Assembly (NCBI GenBank): GCA_000987045.1
Contig: LAKY01000039.1
Span: 1-64,000 of the forward strand
Length of the DNA stretch: 64,000 bases
Direction of reading: 5' to 3'
Source of the DNA: Clostridiales bacterium PH28_bin88
Lineage (GTDB): Bacteria > Bacillota > PH28-bin88
Below the pieces are notes generated by a model. That model saw nothing but the letters and a program-made list of their open reading frames with translations, had not been told where the DNA came from and did not search any database. The position numbers and the translations under genes are program-made. Shown here piece by piece: positions 33,688 to 42,616 of this stretch (position 1 is the stretch's first letter; each line of letters begins with the position of its first letter).

Positions 33688-33803
33688 TTAAGGGGTAAAC
33701 ACCTGCTCCCGGGATATCTCGAGACCTTTAAAAATAATGGACTGCACTGCTTCATTCCCCTTGTAAACCCCGTAATCCCGAATTGCCTGATTTTGAAACA
33801 AGC
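33688..33803 (-). pseudogene. C-terminal remnant of a second Uma2-family gene
   Basis: On the minus strand the frame reads QNQAIRDYGVYKGNEAVQSI then IFKGLEISREQVFTP and stops at 33688. It aligns residue by residue with the end of the Phd-Uma2 protein (NQAIQDYKVYKGNETLQSVI). The downstream hairpin AAGCGGGG/CCCCGCTT (33637-33671) corresponds to that gene's terminator. Nothing else of the gene remains. Confidence 0.8.
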
Positions 33804-33835
33804 TTCCAGAGGAGTAAGGCTGTCGGATATCGACA

Positions 33836-34228
33836 TCAAAACAGGTTGTGTAGAGTAAGCCGCTCACGCCGGGGGATGTGTTTTACAAGCATGACCGCCT
33901 CTCCAATCTCGGGGATCGCGCCGGTTCTATCTTGGGCTTTAAGCAGTTCTTCAATCCGGTACACTTGTTTTTCGATACTATCGATTTCGAAATGATCGAT
34001 GAATAGTTCCCAATTCCGGCGAATAGGATGCCATTTCCTTGAAAAGGCGGCAAAGCTGTCGTGACTCTTTGCCCAGTTGTTTTGTTCTACGGCTGTTTGA
34101 ACAGCTTGCAACCCGGTTGCCAACTCCGCTGCCGTCTGCTCTAAATAATTTTGTAGCATGATACCACCGATGGTAATCGCCGCCGAAAGCGCCAAGACCA
34201 CCACATAATCGGCCATCCTGGGTCTCAT
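33836..34228 (-). CDS. DUF4363 family protein
   Basis: 130 residues. One N-terminal membrane helix (ADYVVVLALSAAITIGGIML) is followed by a soluble helical domain with the DUF4363 hallmarks SFAAFSRKWHPIRRNWELFI and DSIEKQVYRIEELLKAQD. Members usually sit beside DUF421 genes, as here, in spore-forming Firmicutes. Their role is unknown, probably at the membrane surface. GAGGTGAAGG, which overlaps the end of the DUF421 gene, is its ribosome site. Confidence 0.8.
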   Translation of the reverse strand: MRPRMADYVVVLALSAAITIGGIMLQNYLEQTAAELATGLQAVQTAVEQNNWAKSHDSFAAFSRKWHPIRRNWELFIDHFEIDSIEKQVYRIEELLKAQDRTGAIPEIGEAVMLVKHIPRRERLTLHNLF

Positions 34229-34234
34229 CTGCCT

Positions 34235-34909
34235 TCACCTCTCTTTTTTCTGGAAATATACTTGACCCTGAGTGGTTAGCTGGGCAAAAAAGACATCCCG
34301 CAGGTCCTCTATCTGCTGATCTCTTGCCAGTCGAATGAGTTCCTCAAGGGTAATCTCAGCTATTGCCAGGTTTTTGAGGTTTACCTGTCCCTCCACTACC
34401 AGCGTAATCGGCAGCCTGGGTGGGGGTACTGTTTTTCCCAGCTCCTTAGCAGAAGGAGGTTTGAGATCGGCCTTGGGTATCACACTCAGGGTACCGTTGG
34501 TTTCCATAATGGCATATGCGACATCGGACACATTGGGGTATTCCTTGCTCCGTATTTGGGCAAGAAGGTCGTTTACATTTACCCTCTGCCGCCGCATGGA
34601 TTCAGGAACCAGCTTACCGTTGTCGATGAGAACTACCGGTGTACCGCAAATGATACGCCGGGCTTTTTCGCTGTACAGGTTAAGCAGCGAAAGGAGTATC
34701 TCCAACGCTAAAAGTACCAGGATACTAATGACGCTACTGGCAAGAGGAATATTTATGTTACTCATGGGAATGACAGCCAGCCCGCCTATCATGATGGCGA
34801 TTACCAGTTCAAAGGGTTGCATTTCACCGACTTGCCGCTTTCCCATCAAGCGAATTACTACTACTACAAGAATATAGAGAATTAGAGACCGTACAGCGAT
34901 TATTAACAA
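34235..34909 (-). CDS. DUF421 (YetF-type) membrane protein
   Basis: 224 residues with a TTG start after GAGGGGTGAG. Three membrane helices are at about 5-20, 33-50 and 57-75, including the conserved GKRQVGEMQPFELVIAIMIG. The cytoplasmic part has RQRVNVNDLLAQIRSKEYPN and ETNGTLSVIPKADLKPPSA, the paired DUF421 domains. YetF-type proteins are linked to spore or membrane biology, with no settled biochemical function. It is co-transcribed with DUF4363 (6-base gap). Confidence 0.85.
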   Translation of the reverse strand: MLIIAVRSLILYILVVVVIRLMGKRQVGEMQPFELVIAIMIGGLAVIPMSNINIPLASSVISILVLLALEILLSLLNLYSEKARRIICGTPVVLIDNGKLVPESMRRQRVNVNDLLAQIRSKEYPNVSDVAYAIMETNGTLSVIPKADLKPPSAKELGKTVPPPRLPITLVVEGQVNLKNLAIAEITLEELIRLARDQQIEDLRDVFFAQLTTQGQVYFQKKER

Positions 34910-34988
34910 ACTCTCACCCCTCGAGCCGAATCCTGTTTTATTCTGCCCGGTTTACGGACCTGGGATACCGTAGATCGATGGCGTTGGA

Positions 34989-35024
34989 GTAGTATAATTC
35001 AAAGGGAAGTTATCAACCGCAGGG
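34989..35024 (+). repeat. Dispersed repeat, partial copy C
   Basis: GTAGTATAATTCAAAGGGAA then GTTATCAACCGCAGGG closely matches 13457-13495. It sits in the divergent region between DUF421 and the MFS gene. A TACACT box near 35136 could be the -10 of the MFS promoter. Confidence 0.5.
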
Positions 35025-35215
35025 TACTCTGTAACCGGTAAAACTGCTAGCTGAAAACACTGGTTGAGCAAAATCGTTCTTAAGTACGAGGCGGGATATT
35101 TCCTACGTACCTGTGGCCAATCCGGTTCTTCTGGTACACTGGTATCAGCAGCGGTGCTGAACGATGAAAGTGCCGTGGGTCAAACAATTGTGGAATAGTG
35201 GTGGGGGGATTTGAT

Positions 35216-36520
35216 TTGAACCGTAACCGTACGGCGGAAAAGAAAGGGCTGGCGAGGCTTTTACGGCACCGGGAATTCATGATCCTGTGGAGCGGCCAGA
35301 TAGCCTCTCAGTTGGGTGATGGCCTGTACCTGATCGGGATGCTTTGGTTGGTTAAGGAGATGACCGGCTCGAACACGATGACCGGGCTCGCGGGCACAGC
35401 CATGACCGCGCCGGGGCTTCTCGGCTTACTGGCCGGGGTATTCGTGGACCGGTGGGATCTCAGAAGGACCATGATCGCGGCGGACGCCATCCGGGCCCTG
35501 TTGTTGCTGGTGGTTCCGGCTTTGTACTGGGCCGGGGCGCTGGTTCCCTGGCACGTTCTCGCGGTGACCTTCGCCTTGTTCGCGGTCTCCCAGTTTTTCT
35601 GGCCCGCCAAACAGGCGATGGTCCCCGGCCTGGTGGCCAAGGAGGACTTAATGGCCGCGAATTCCCTGGACTTCTTGTCAATGCAGGGGACCAGGGTCCT
35701 AGGGGGAGCGGCCAGTGGGTTCATTATCGCGGCGGTCGGCGCGGTCCATCTTTTCACCCTTGATTCCTTAACCTTCCTGATTTCGGCAGCCATCCTGAGG
35801 ATGCGCCCCGTCCTCCGCACTGGTTCCGGGCTGACAGGCGTTGCTCCGGGAAATGTTCGCGCCGGGCCGACCCAGCCGGGTCGCCGGGCAATTTGGGAAG
35901 AATTTACCGCCGGCTTGAGATACCTCGTCAGGACCCCGTTTACCGCAGCCATAGTCCCCGTGTCTATAGTGGTTAACTTTGCCGCGGGTCCGATCTTCGT
36001 GTTAATGCCGGGTTTGGCAAAAGACGTACTTGGCTTGGGTCCCGAGGGGTTCGGCCTGCTGCAATCCGCCATGGCCCTGGGGATGGTCCTGGGGTCCGTT
36101 ATGGCAGGAATTCTCGGCACCAGGCTCAATAAGGGATGGCTTCTCATCTGGGGACTGTTGTTTATGGGCCTGTCCCTGGCGATGGTAGGCGCTGTCCCAA
36201 AGATGACTGTTTCCCTGGCCGGTCTGTTGGTGATGGGGGCAAGCAATGGGGTAATGAACGTAACTGTGATTTCGATGTTTCAGGAGAGGATTCCGGGGCA
36301 GTTGCTGGGAAGGGTGTTTGGGGCCTTCGGTGCGGTCACATTCTCCATAGCCCAGCCTCTCGGGGCCGGGCTGGGGGGACTGGCCGCCGATCTCCTGTCA
36401 ACTAATGTGATCTACGTGGCGGCAGGCCTGGTGATCGCCTCCTGCGGGGTGATTACCGCGGCAATGAAGCCGCTGAGGGAGGCATCCGGCTTGTTCTCCG
36501 CCGAGCATCCGGCCACCTGA
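35216..36520 (+). CDS. MFS exporter (MFS_3/macrolide-efflux type)
   Basis: About 434 residues with twelve predicted membrane helices. The start is likely the TTG at 35216, six bases after GTGGGGGGAT. The GTG at 35198 has no site. Features are LWSGQIASQLGDGLYLIGML in helix 1, VFVDRWDLRRTMIAADAIRA in the loop 2-3 signature, and a similar central loop (GTRLNKGWLLIWGLLF). Members export drugs or other hydrophobic compounds by proton antiport. The substrate is unknown. A palindrome that may act as a terminator lies at 36681. Confidence 0.85.
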   Translation: MNRNRTAEKKGLARLLRHREFMILWSGQIASQLGDGLYLIGMLWLVKEMTGSNTMTGLAGTAMTAPGLLGLLAGVFVDRWDLRRTMIAADAIRALLLLVVPALYWAGALVPWHVLAVTFALFAVSQFFWPAKQAMVPGLVAKEDLMAANSLDFLSMQGTRVLGGAASGFIIAAVGAVHLFTLDSLTFLISAAILRMRPVLRTGSGLTGVAPGNVRAGPTQPGRRAIWEEFTAGLRYLVRTPFTAAIVPVSIVVNFAAGPIFVLMPGLAKDVLGLGPEGFGLLQSAMALGMVLGSVMAGILGTRLNKGWLLIWGLLFMGLSLAMVGAVPKMTVSLAGLLVMGASNGVMNVTVISMFQERIPGQLLGRVFGAFGAVTFSIAQPLGAGLGGLAADLLSTNVIYVAAGLVIASCGVITAAMKPLREASGLFSAEHPAT

Positions 36521-36680
36521 TGCGTTGCTCAGCGTATCGAGGTCTGGTTAAAGGGGACGGACGGCAGGCCCGGAAACATAGTTCTGGTTGTGTTAGCGGA
36601 AGACAACCTGTTGAAGCAGGAAACGGCTAATGATTGTGGAATCGGTAGACAAGCTAGCCTGTTCTGGCCCCGGCTCTTGT

Positions 36681-36703
36681 AGCGTGACGATGATCGTCAC
36701 GCT
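36681..36703. terminator. 23-bp near-perfect palindrome, terminator or operator
   Basis: AGCGTGACGAT-G-ATCGTCACGCT followed by ATTTTCATT. As RNA it is a stable hairpin that could end the MFS transcript. As DNA it is a symmetric site upstream of the DUF2680 gene. The rest of 36521-36862 shows no gene. Confidence 0.55.
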
Positions 36704-36862
36704 ATTTTCATTGCCCGAAAAAGTTCACAAATTGTTTCATTTCTTGCCGGGGTTTTGTCAAAATCAACGGTTATACTAGGGTCAGACAGGTGAAGGAGGT
36801 GGTTGTACCATGACTTAACCGGTGCCCGGGAGGATAATTTTCCAAAACAAACATGAGGAGGA

Positions 36863-37258
36863 ATGTCCGTGAAGAAAAAGGTAATCGCCGGACTGGTGGT
36901 GGCGTTGGTGTTGGCCCTGGCATTGCCTATAGCATTTGCCGCCGATTCCGGTACCACCCCACCGCCCTCGAAACGCCCGTTTATTAACTTTGATCAAAGC
37001 CAGTTGGACGAGAACGAGATGAAGGAACTGAACGCCATTCACGACCAAATGTTAAACCTGCGCAAGCAGATGATCAAGAAATATGTTGAGTTCGGTGCTA
37101 TCAGCCAAGAGGACGCTGACGCATTAACCGCACGCATGGATGAAAAGGCCAAATGGCAAAAGGAAAATGGCTTTACCCCGGGCTTTGGCCATGGCATGAA
37201 GGGTGGTAAAAGGGGCGGTTTCCGGGGTGGTTGGAGTACCAAAGCTCCTACCAGCTAG
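36863..37258 (+). CDS. DUF2680 (YckD-like) secreted protein
   Basis: 131 residues. Signal peptide (KKKVIAGLVVALVLALALPI then AFAA) with cleavage likely after AFA. The mature part has ELNAIHDQMLNLRKQMIKKY and EFGAISQEDADALTARMDE, the DUF2680 core, and a Gly/Lys/His tail (GFGHGMKGGKRGGFRGG). It may bind metal or anionic polymers at the cell surface (inference). AGGAGG precedes the ATG. It lies just before an OmpR/WalK-type two-component pair and may be one of its targets. A GAGGCGGGG/CCCCGCCTC hairpin follows at 37279-37301. Confidence 0.75.
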   Translation: MSVKKKVIAGLVVALVLALALPIAFAADSGTTPPPSKRPFINFDQSQLDENEMKELNAIHDQMLNLRKQMIKKYVEFGAISQEDADALTARMDEKAKWQKENGFTPGFGHGMKGGKRGGFRGGWSTKAPTS

Positions 37259-37278
37259 GGAAACCAGTAGCATATGAC

Positions 37279-37301
37279 GAGGCGGGGGTGCACCCCGCCT
37301 C
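37279..37301 (+). terminator. Hairpin after the DUF2680 gene
   Basis: GAGGCGGGG/CCCCGCCTC stem with a 5-base loop. No T run follows, so the strength is uncertain. Confidence 0.55.
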
Positions 37302-37519
37302 CCCTAACAAGTCACCAGGACAGTTACGAGTTCCGGTCGTAGAGTGCTTGCGGTTAGTTTTCAATTAATATTCAGTTAGAAAAATTTCTTTTTTCGTCCA
37401 TATGCGGTATTATGTATTTAAACCCTTGGAGTCAATAATAATCGCGAGATGGAGCGAGTTTTCCCGTTCTCGATAATACACAATCCCGGGGGAATTTTTG
37501 CATTTTTGGGGGGAGTCCC

Positions 37520-38209
37520 ATGGCGCACACCATCCTGGTGGTCGATGACGATGAACACGTGCTGGACCTGCTGCAGGTTTACCTGCTGAAAGAGGGCTAC
37601 CGGGTCCTGGGTGCCCGCAATGGCCGCGAGGCCCTGGAATTATTCGGGCGGGGGCACCCGGACCTGGTAGTCCTGGATATCATGATGCCGGAATTAGACG
37701 GGGTGGAGGTGTGCCAGAGGATCAGAAAAACCAGCCGGGTACCTGTCATCATGCTTACCGCCAAAGACGAAGACGTGGACAAGATCCTGGGCCTGGAGAT
37801 GGGGGCGGACGACTATGTGACCAAGCCCTTCAATCCCCGGGAGCTTTTGGCCCGGATCAAGGCGGTGCTGCGGCGGGCGGCGGAGTGGGAGGATCACCCG
37901 GGCAGACTGCTACAACTCCCGCGCCTGGAGATCAACCCGGCCAATTCCGAGGTCAAGGTAGACGGAAATCCAATCACCTGCACGCCAAAGGAGATGCAGC
38001 TGCTGGCAACCCTGGCGAGCAACCCGGGGCGGGTGTTCACCCGGGACCAGCTCCTGGAGCAGGTATGGGGGTACGAATACTTCGGCGATACCCGTACCGT
38101 GGATACCCATATCAAGCGCCTGCGCCGGAAACTGGAGGTGCCAGGGGATTGCCCCTGGGAGATAAAGACGGTCTGGGGAGTCGGGTACAAGTTTGAGGTG
38201 CACTCATGA
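37520..38209 (+). CDS. OmpR/PhoB-family response regulator
   Basis: 229 residues. Receiver domain 1-120: VVDDDEHVLDLL, phosphorylated Asp in LVVLDIMMPELDG, conserved Lys in GADDYVTKPFNPRELLARIK. Winged-helix DNA-binding domain 130-229 with LTPKEMQLL-type helix (CTPKEMQLLATLASNPGRVF) and RTVDTHIKRLRRKLE. GGGGGGAG precedes the ATG. It overlaps the kinase start by ATGA and forms one operon. Confidence 0.92.
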   Translation: MAHTILVVDDDEHVLDLLQVYLLKEGYRVLGARNGREALELFGRGHPDLVVLDIMMPELDGVEVCQRIRKTSRVPVIMLTAKDEDVDKILGLEMGADDYVTKPFNPRELLARIKAVLRRAAEWEDHPGRLLQLPRLEINPANSEVKVDGNPITCTPKEMQLLATLASNPGRVFTRDQLLEQVWGYEYFGDTRTVDTHIKRLRRKLEVPGDCPWEIKTVWGVGYKFEVHS

Positions 38210-40011
38210 GGTGGGGGCTTTTTCACAAGCTGATGTTCACCTACCTGGTGGTGGTCCTCATTACCGTGGTTACCCTGGGAGGCGCTTTTTACCAGTTGTT
38301 GACTACTTATACCATCAACGCCAAACAAGAAGAACTGGTGGAGGAAGGCCTCCAGCTAAATCAGGTAACCGCCGGCTTCCTGACGGGGATGACAGACAAG
38401 CGCAGCTTTTCCTCATTGCTGGCCGTGCTGGACAGGTTCACGGGAGCCAGGGTCTGGGTGGTGGACAAGACGGGACTGATTATCTTGGCGTCCCAGGAAA
38501 TGGGGTTTGCCCGGGGACGCCTGTACTCCTTCCGGGGACTGCGCCTGGATCCCGAAGAGACCAGGCAGGTGCTGGCGGGAAACATTGTCCGCCTGAGGGG
38601 GCAAAGCCCCCGTTTTAATGAGCCGGTGCTGACGGTGGCCGTACCGGTTACCACTACAGGGGAACCAGGAACCGGCGAGGTGCTGGGGGCGATCTTTCTC
38701 AACGCGCCCATCACCGGGGTCACCGCTACCGCCGCAAGGCTGTTCCACTACCTTGTCTGGGCCGCCCTGCTGGCCGGGGTGATTTCCACATTGCTGGGGG
38801 TGTACCTCTCCCGGACCATCTCCCGGCCGCTGCGGGAGATGAGACAGGCCGCCCTGGCGATGTCCGGGGGAGACTACCGGACCAGGATCCGGGCTGAGGG
38901 TAGCGACGAAGTGGGAGAACTGGCCAGGGCGTTCAATGATCTGGCGAATGGTTTGGAGCAAAGCATGGAAGCCCTGCATGAGGAAAAGGGCAAGCTGGAT
39001 TCCATGCTTTCCAGCATGTCCGAGGGGGTGGTGGCGGTAGATCGGGAAGGCAAGCTGATGCGGCTTAACCCGGCGGCGGAAAACCTCCTCGGCGTCAGTG
39101 AAGCGCAAGCTTCCGGATTGGATTGGCGGGAAGTCTTGCCGGTGCGCGAACTGGTCGATCTATTTCAAGAAACGCTGGATAAGGGGCAAATCCTGACCGG
39201 GACCTTTGAACTGGGTGCACAGAAAATGGCCGCCTCTGTTTCCCCCATCCTGACCGTCCAGCGGGAGGTACTGGGTGCGGTGGCGGTGCTCAAGGACATC
39301 AGCCAGGCGGAGCGGCTGGAACAGATGCGACGGGAGTTTGTAGCCAACGCCTCCCACGAACTGCGTACCCCTCTCACCGTCATCAGGGGCTACAACGATG
39401 CCCTGCTGGAGGGGGTTGTTACCGATCCTGAGAAAAGGAAGAGTTATCACCTGTCCATCCGGGAAGAGACCATGCGGCTGGAGCGCCTGGTGCGGAATCT
39501 CCTGGACCTGTCACGCCTCCAGGGCGGGAAGGTAGAGGTGGAGATGGTGCCCCTGGATCTCAAGGGCGTAATTGAGGCCACCGCCACCAAAATGGCCGGA
39601 GCGGCCAGGGCCCGGGAGATTTCCATAGACATGCGATTACCGGATACCCTGCCCCAAGTCATCGGAAACGAGGACCGGCTGACTCAACTGTTGATTATCC
39701 TGCTGGACAACGCCGTTCAGTTTTCTCATCCGGGAGGAGAGGTAGTCATCAGGGCGGAAGAAAAACAAGAAGAGGTATGGGCTTCCATCGCGGATCAGGG
39801 TGTGGGCATCCCAACGGAACACCTGCCGTTCATCTGGGAACGGTTTTACAAGGTGGACAAGGCGCGTACCCGTTCCGGAACGGGTACGGGGCTGGGGCTG
39901 GCCATTGCCCGGGAGATCGTCAAGCTCCACCAGGGGAACATCTGGGTGGAGAGCCAGCCGGGGAAGGGTACTACCTTTACCTTTTCCCTAAAAACCGTGA
40001 AAACGGTGTGA
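38206..40011 (+). CDS. WalK/PhoR-like sensor histidine kinase
   Basis: 601 residues. Membrane helices at about 8-28 and 180-200 enclose an external sensing domain. HAMP (SRTISRPLREMRQAALAMSG), a PAS domain about 260-370 (SMLSSMSEGVVAVDREGKLM), HisKA with FVANASHELRTPLTVIRGY and HATPase with NAVQFS, DQGVGIPTEHLPFIWERFYK and GTGLGLAIAREIV. This is the standard layout of envelope-sensing kinases such as PhoR or WalK. The signal is unknown. It is the partner of the regulator at 37520. The MacA-like operon starts 250 bases downstream but has its own sigma-54 promoter. Confidence 0.9.
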   Translation: MRWGLFHKLMFTYLVVVLITVVTLGGAFYQLLTTYTINAKQEELVEEGLQLNQVTAGFLTGMTDKRSFSSLLAVLDRFTGARVWVVDKTGLIILASQEMGFARGRLYSFRGLRLDPEETRQVLAGNIVRLRGQSPRFNEPVLTVAVPVTTTGEPGTGEVLGAIFLNAPITGVTATAARLFHYLVWAALLAGVISTLLGVYLSRTISRPLREMRQAALAMSGGDYRTRIRAEGSDEVGELARAFNDLANGLEQSMEALHEEKGKLDSMLSSMSEGVVAVDREGKLMRLNPAAENLLGVSEAQASGLDWREVLPVRELVDLFQETLDKGQILTGTFELGAQKMAASVSPILTVQREVLGAVAVLKDISQAERLEQMRREFVANASHELRTPLTVIRGYNDALLEGVVTDPEKRKSYHLSIREETMRLERLVRNLLDLSRLQGGKVEVEMVPLDLKGVIEATATKMAGAARAREISIDMRLPDTLPQVIGNEDRLTQLLIILLDNAVQFSHPGGEVVIRAEEKQEEVWASIADQGVGIPTEHLPFIWERFYKVDKARTRSGTGTGLGLAIAREIVKLHQGNIWVESQPGKGTTFTFSLKTVKTV

Positions 40012-40087
40012 TCACTTAAAAACCAAGTTTTCTTCAGCCATTTTCTCAGACTTCTGCTGTTTCAACAGGTTATTATACCGCAGGTGG

Positions 40088-40126
40088 TGTCTGATATCAG
40101 ACATGATTGCTGTCTGATATCAGACA
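40088..40126 (+). promoter_or_regulatory. Two identical 16-bp palindromes, probable activator sites
   Basis: TGTCTGATATCAGACA occurs at 40088-40103 and again at 40111-40126, centres 23 bp apart, about two helical turns. They lie about 85-110 bp upstream of a sigma-54 promoter, the usual place for NtrC-type enhancer sites. The likely binder is the NtrC-type regulator encoded at 45247. Confidence 0.75.
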
Positions 40127-40200
40127 TTCATGTGTGATTTGTTATTGATGAGAATTCCCGGAGTTGCGCTGACAGTTACGAATAATGTTTTTGTCGCGTT

Positions 40201-40215
40201 TGGCACCGATATTGC
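40201..40215 (+). promoter_or_regulatory. Sigma-54 promoter of the MacAB-type operon
   Basis: TGGCAC-N5-TTGC with the exact -24/-12 spacing, 45 bases upstream of the MacA-like start codon. Confidence 0.8.
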
Positions 40216-40259
40216 TTAATTGTTAACCGTGCCAGAATTAATGGAGGTGAAGGACTTCT

Positions 40260-41939
40260 ATGAAAGTTGTCAAAGTCAAAAAGGTCGGGGTATGGCTGCT
40301 GGTTGCAGTAATTCTAATAGCGGCAGCCGGTGCCGGGTGGCGATATTTTTCTGCCCGGCGTAACACCGCGACAGCCCAATCAACCCGGGTGCTGACGGCG
40401 AAGGTGGAGCGGGGCGACCTGGAGGTGAAGGTCTCCGGTACAGGCGCCGTGGAAGCTGCCGCCCAGGAAGAGGTGCGCACCCGCATGAGCGGCACCATCA
40501 CCCGGTTTGACATGAAAGACGGCCAGCAGGTTACGGCGGGGCAGTTGCTGGCCGAACTGGAGGTGCAGGACTTAAGCCTGCAGATCGAAAAGGCGCGGCT
40601 GGATATCACCATCCAGGAGCGCGATCTGGCCAAGCTGCGCCAGGAAAAGACGCTGGATACGGTGAAGTCTCCGGGAAACGGGGAGATCACCTGGAAGGTG
40701 AAGGAAGGCGACCGGGTGTCGGAGGGTAATGTGATCGCCACCATCCAGGACCGCAACCGGCTGGAGGTGGTGGGCAGGTTCAACTCCGCCCAACTGGAGC
40801 AAATCAAGCCGGGCCAGGAGGCCCAGGTGTTTATCCAGGAGTTTTTGTCCACAGTGCCGGCCCGGGTGGTGGAAGTAAGAACCGACCCCAGGCCGGGAAG
40901 CGCCGGGTCCATCCTTTATGAAGTGAAGGCTGAGATAGAAAACCCGGGGAGCCTGGATGCCGGGATGCAGGGCTGGCTGACCGTACTGACCCCTGCCGGG
41001 GAGCGGCGGGCGGTGGAAGAATCCGTATTCACCCGTCCTGACGCGCTTGACGTGCGTGCTCCCATCTCGGGAAAAATCACAGCGCTGCGGGTGGACAGCG
41101 GGAAGAGAGTGAGTACCGGGCAGGCGCTGGCAGAGGTGAGCGACCCGGACAGCGCCGAGCAGCTAGTGAACCAGATCGCCACCGCCGAGTTAAAGCTGCA
41201 GCAGACCCGCCTGGACCTGCAGGACAAGGAGCGCCAGCAGGCGGACCGGGCACAGAAAAGCCAGGTGCTGGCCCCTATTGGAGGCACCCTGGTGCTGCCG
41301 GCTAAGCCGGCAGGTGTGGGGGATGACGTCAGCCAGGGGACGGTGCTGGGTACCGTGGTAGACTACTCACAGATGCAAGTAGTTATTCCGGTGGATGAAC
41401 TGGACGTGGACAAGGTGAAGCCCGGGCAGGAGGTGCGGATCACAGCCGATGCCCTGACTGGGAAGACCATCACCGGCCAGGTGGTCAGCGTGTCTTCCCA
41501 GGGAACCAGCCAGAGCGGCGTGGCTACCTTCGACGTCACCGTGGCCATCCAGCCCGTCGAGGGCCTAAAAGTGGGCATGACCGTCAACGCGGACATCATG
41601 GTGGATTACCGGCAAAACACCCTGCTGGTGCCCATCGAGGCGGTGCAGCAGGCGGGGGGCCGGAGCTTTGTACTGGTGGCGGGCGCTCCCGGGCCGGACG
41701 GCCAGGCCGCGACGTCTCGCCGGGTGCAGGTGAAGACGGGGGCCTATGACACCTCGCGCATGGAGATCCTGGAAGGGCTGGCAGAGGGACAGGAGGTCCT
41801 GGTCCAGGGCGCGGCTAGCCGGTCCGGCTCTGTCCAGGGCAACCGGACCGGAGTTCCAGGCGGCGCTTTCCCCATACCCGGCATGGGTGGGAGCTTCTCC
41901 GGCCAACGCACGACTCCCCAGCGGGGGGTGGGTCAATGA
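40260..41939 (+). CDS. MacA-like membrane-fusion (HlyD) protein, long form
   Basis: 559 residues, longer than the usual 350-400. An N-terminal membrane anchor ([20 protein letters not shown]) precedes two lipoyl-like segments rather than one: [20 protein letters not shown] and [20 protein letters not shown], each followed by helical or barrel parts. A beta-barrel ([20 protein letters not shown]) and membrane-proximal domain close the protein. In Gram-positives such proteins link an ABC permease pair to the cell envelope. The gene is the first of an operon with ATGA overlaps to the ATPase. The duplicated fusion half is unusual. Confidence 0.8.
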   Translation: MKVVKVKKVGVWLLVAVILIAAAGAGWRYFSARRNTATAQSTRVLTAKVERGDLEVKVSGTGAVEAAAQEEVRTRMSGTITRFDMKDGQQVTAGQLLAELEVQDLSLQIEKARLDITIQERDLAKLRQEKTLDTVKSPGNGEITWKVKEGDRVSEGNVIATIQDRNRLEVVGRFNSAQLEQIKPGQEAQVFIQEFLSTVPARVVEVRTDPRPGSAGSILYEVKAEIENPGSLDAGMQGWLTVLTPAGERRAVEESVFTRPDALDVRAPISGKITALRVDSGKRVSTGQALAEVSDPDSAEQLVNQIATAELKLQQTRLDLQDKERQQADRAQKSQVLAPIGGTLVLPAKPAGVGDDVSQGTVLGTVVDYSQMQVVIPVDELDVDKVKPGQEVRITADALTGKTITGQVVSVSSQGTSQSGVATFDVTVAIQPVEGLKVGMTVNADIMVDYRQNTLLVPIEAVQQAGGRSFVLVAGAPGPDGQAATSRRVQVKTGAYDTSRMEILEGLAEGQEVLVQGAASRSGSVQGNRTGVPGGAFPIPGMGGSFSGQRTTPQRGVGQ

Positions 41940-42616
41940 TCCGGGTGGAGGGACTGACCAAGGTTTACCGGATGGACGGGGTGACGGTGGAGGCCCTGCG
42001 GGGGGTGGACCTGACGGTGGCACCCGGAGAGTTTATCGCTGTCATCGGGCCGTCGGGCTCGGGCAAGTCCACCCTGATGCACATCATCGGCTGCCTGGAC
42101 GTACCCACCGCCGGCAAGTACTGGCTCAACGGGCGGGAGGTCAGCCTCCTGTCGGACAACCAACTGGCCGAGGTACGTAACCGGCAGATCGGGTTTGTGT
42201 TCCAGAGTTTCAACCTGCTGCCCCGGCTGTCGGCGCTGGAAAACGTGGAGCGGCCCCTGATTTACCGCGGCGTTGGGAGAAAAGAAAGGCTGGAGCGGGC
42301 CCGGGAGGCCCTGGAGCGGGTAGGACTGGGGGACCGGACGCGCCACCGGCCCACCCAGCTTTCCGGCGGCCAGCAGCAGCGGGTGGCCATCGCCCGGGCC
42401 CTGGTGGGGGACCCGGCCCTCATCCTGGCCGACGAACCCACCGGCAACCTGGACAGCGCCTCCGGCCGGGACGTGATGTCTTTACTCAAAGAACTCCATG
42501 CCCAGGGGAGGACCATCATGCTCATCACCCATGACCCGGAAGTGGCCCGCCAGGCCCAGCGCCAGGTGCGCATCCACGACGGCATGGTCACCGAAGAAAG
42601 GGGGTTGGCCTCATGA
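41936..42616 (+). CDS. MacB/LolD-type ABC transporter ATPase
   Basis: 226 residues. Walker [10 protein letters not shown] at about 38-46, Q-loop [14 protein letters not shown] signature [20 protein letters not shown], Walker [14 protein letters not shown] and switch [11 protein letters not shown]. This is the MacB-type ATPase class working with FtsX-like permeases. It overlaps both the MacA-like and the permease genes by four bases. Confidence 0.92.
   Translation: MIRVEGLTKVYRMDGVTVEALRGVDLTVAPGEFIAVIGPSGSGKSTLMHIIGCLDVPTAGKYWLNGREVSLLSDNQLAEVRNRQIGFVFQSFNLLPRLSALENVERPLIYRGVGRKERLERAREALERVGLGDRTRHRPTQLSGGQQQRVAIARALVGDPALILADEPTGNLDSASGRDVMSLLKELHAQGRTIMLITHDPEVARQAQRQVRIHDGMVTEERGLAS

Noticed and set aside
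40088-40126. CRISPR-like repeat pair
   Set aside because: Only two units, each a palindrome of 16 bp with a 7-bp gap. They fit activator sites far better. No CRISPR array was found in the window.
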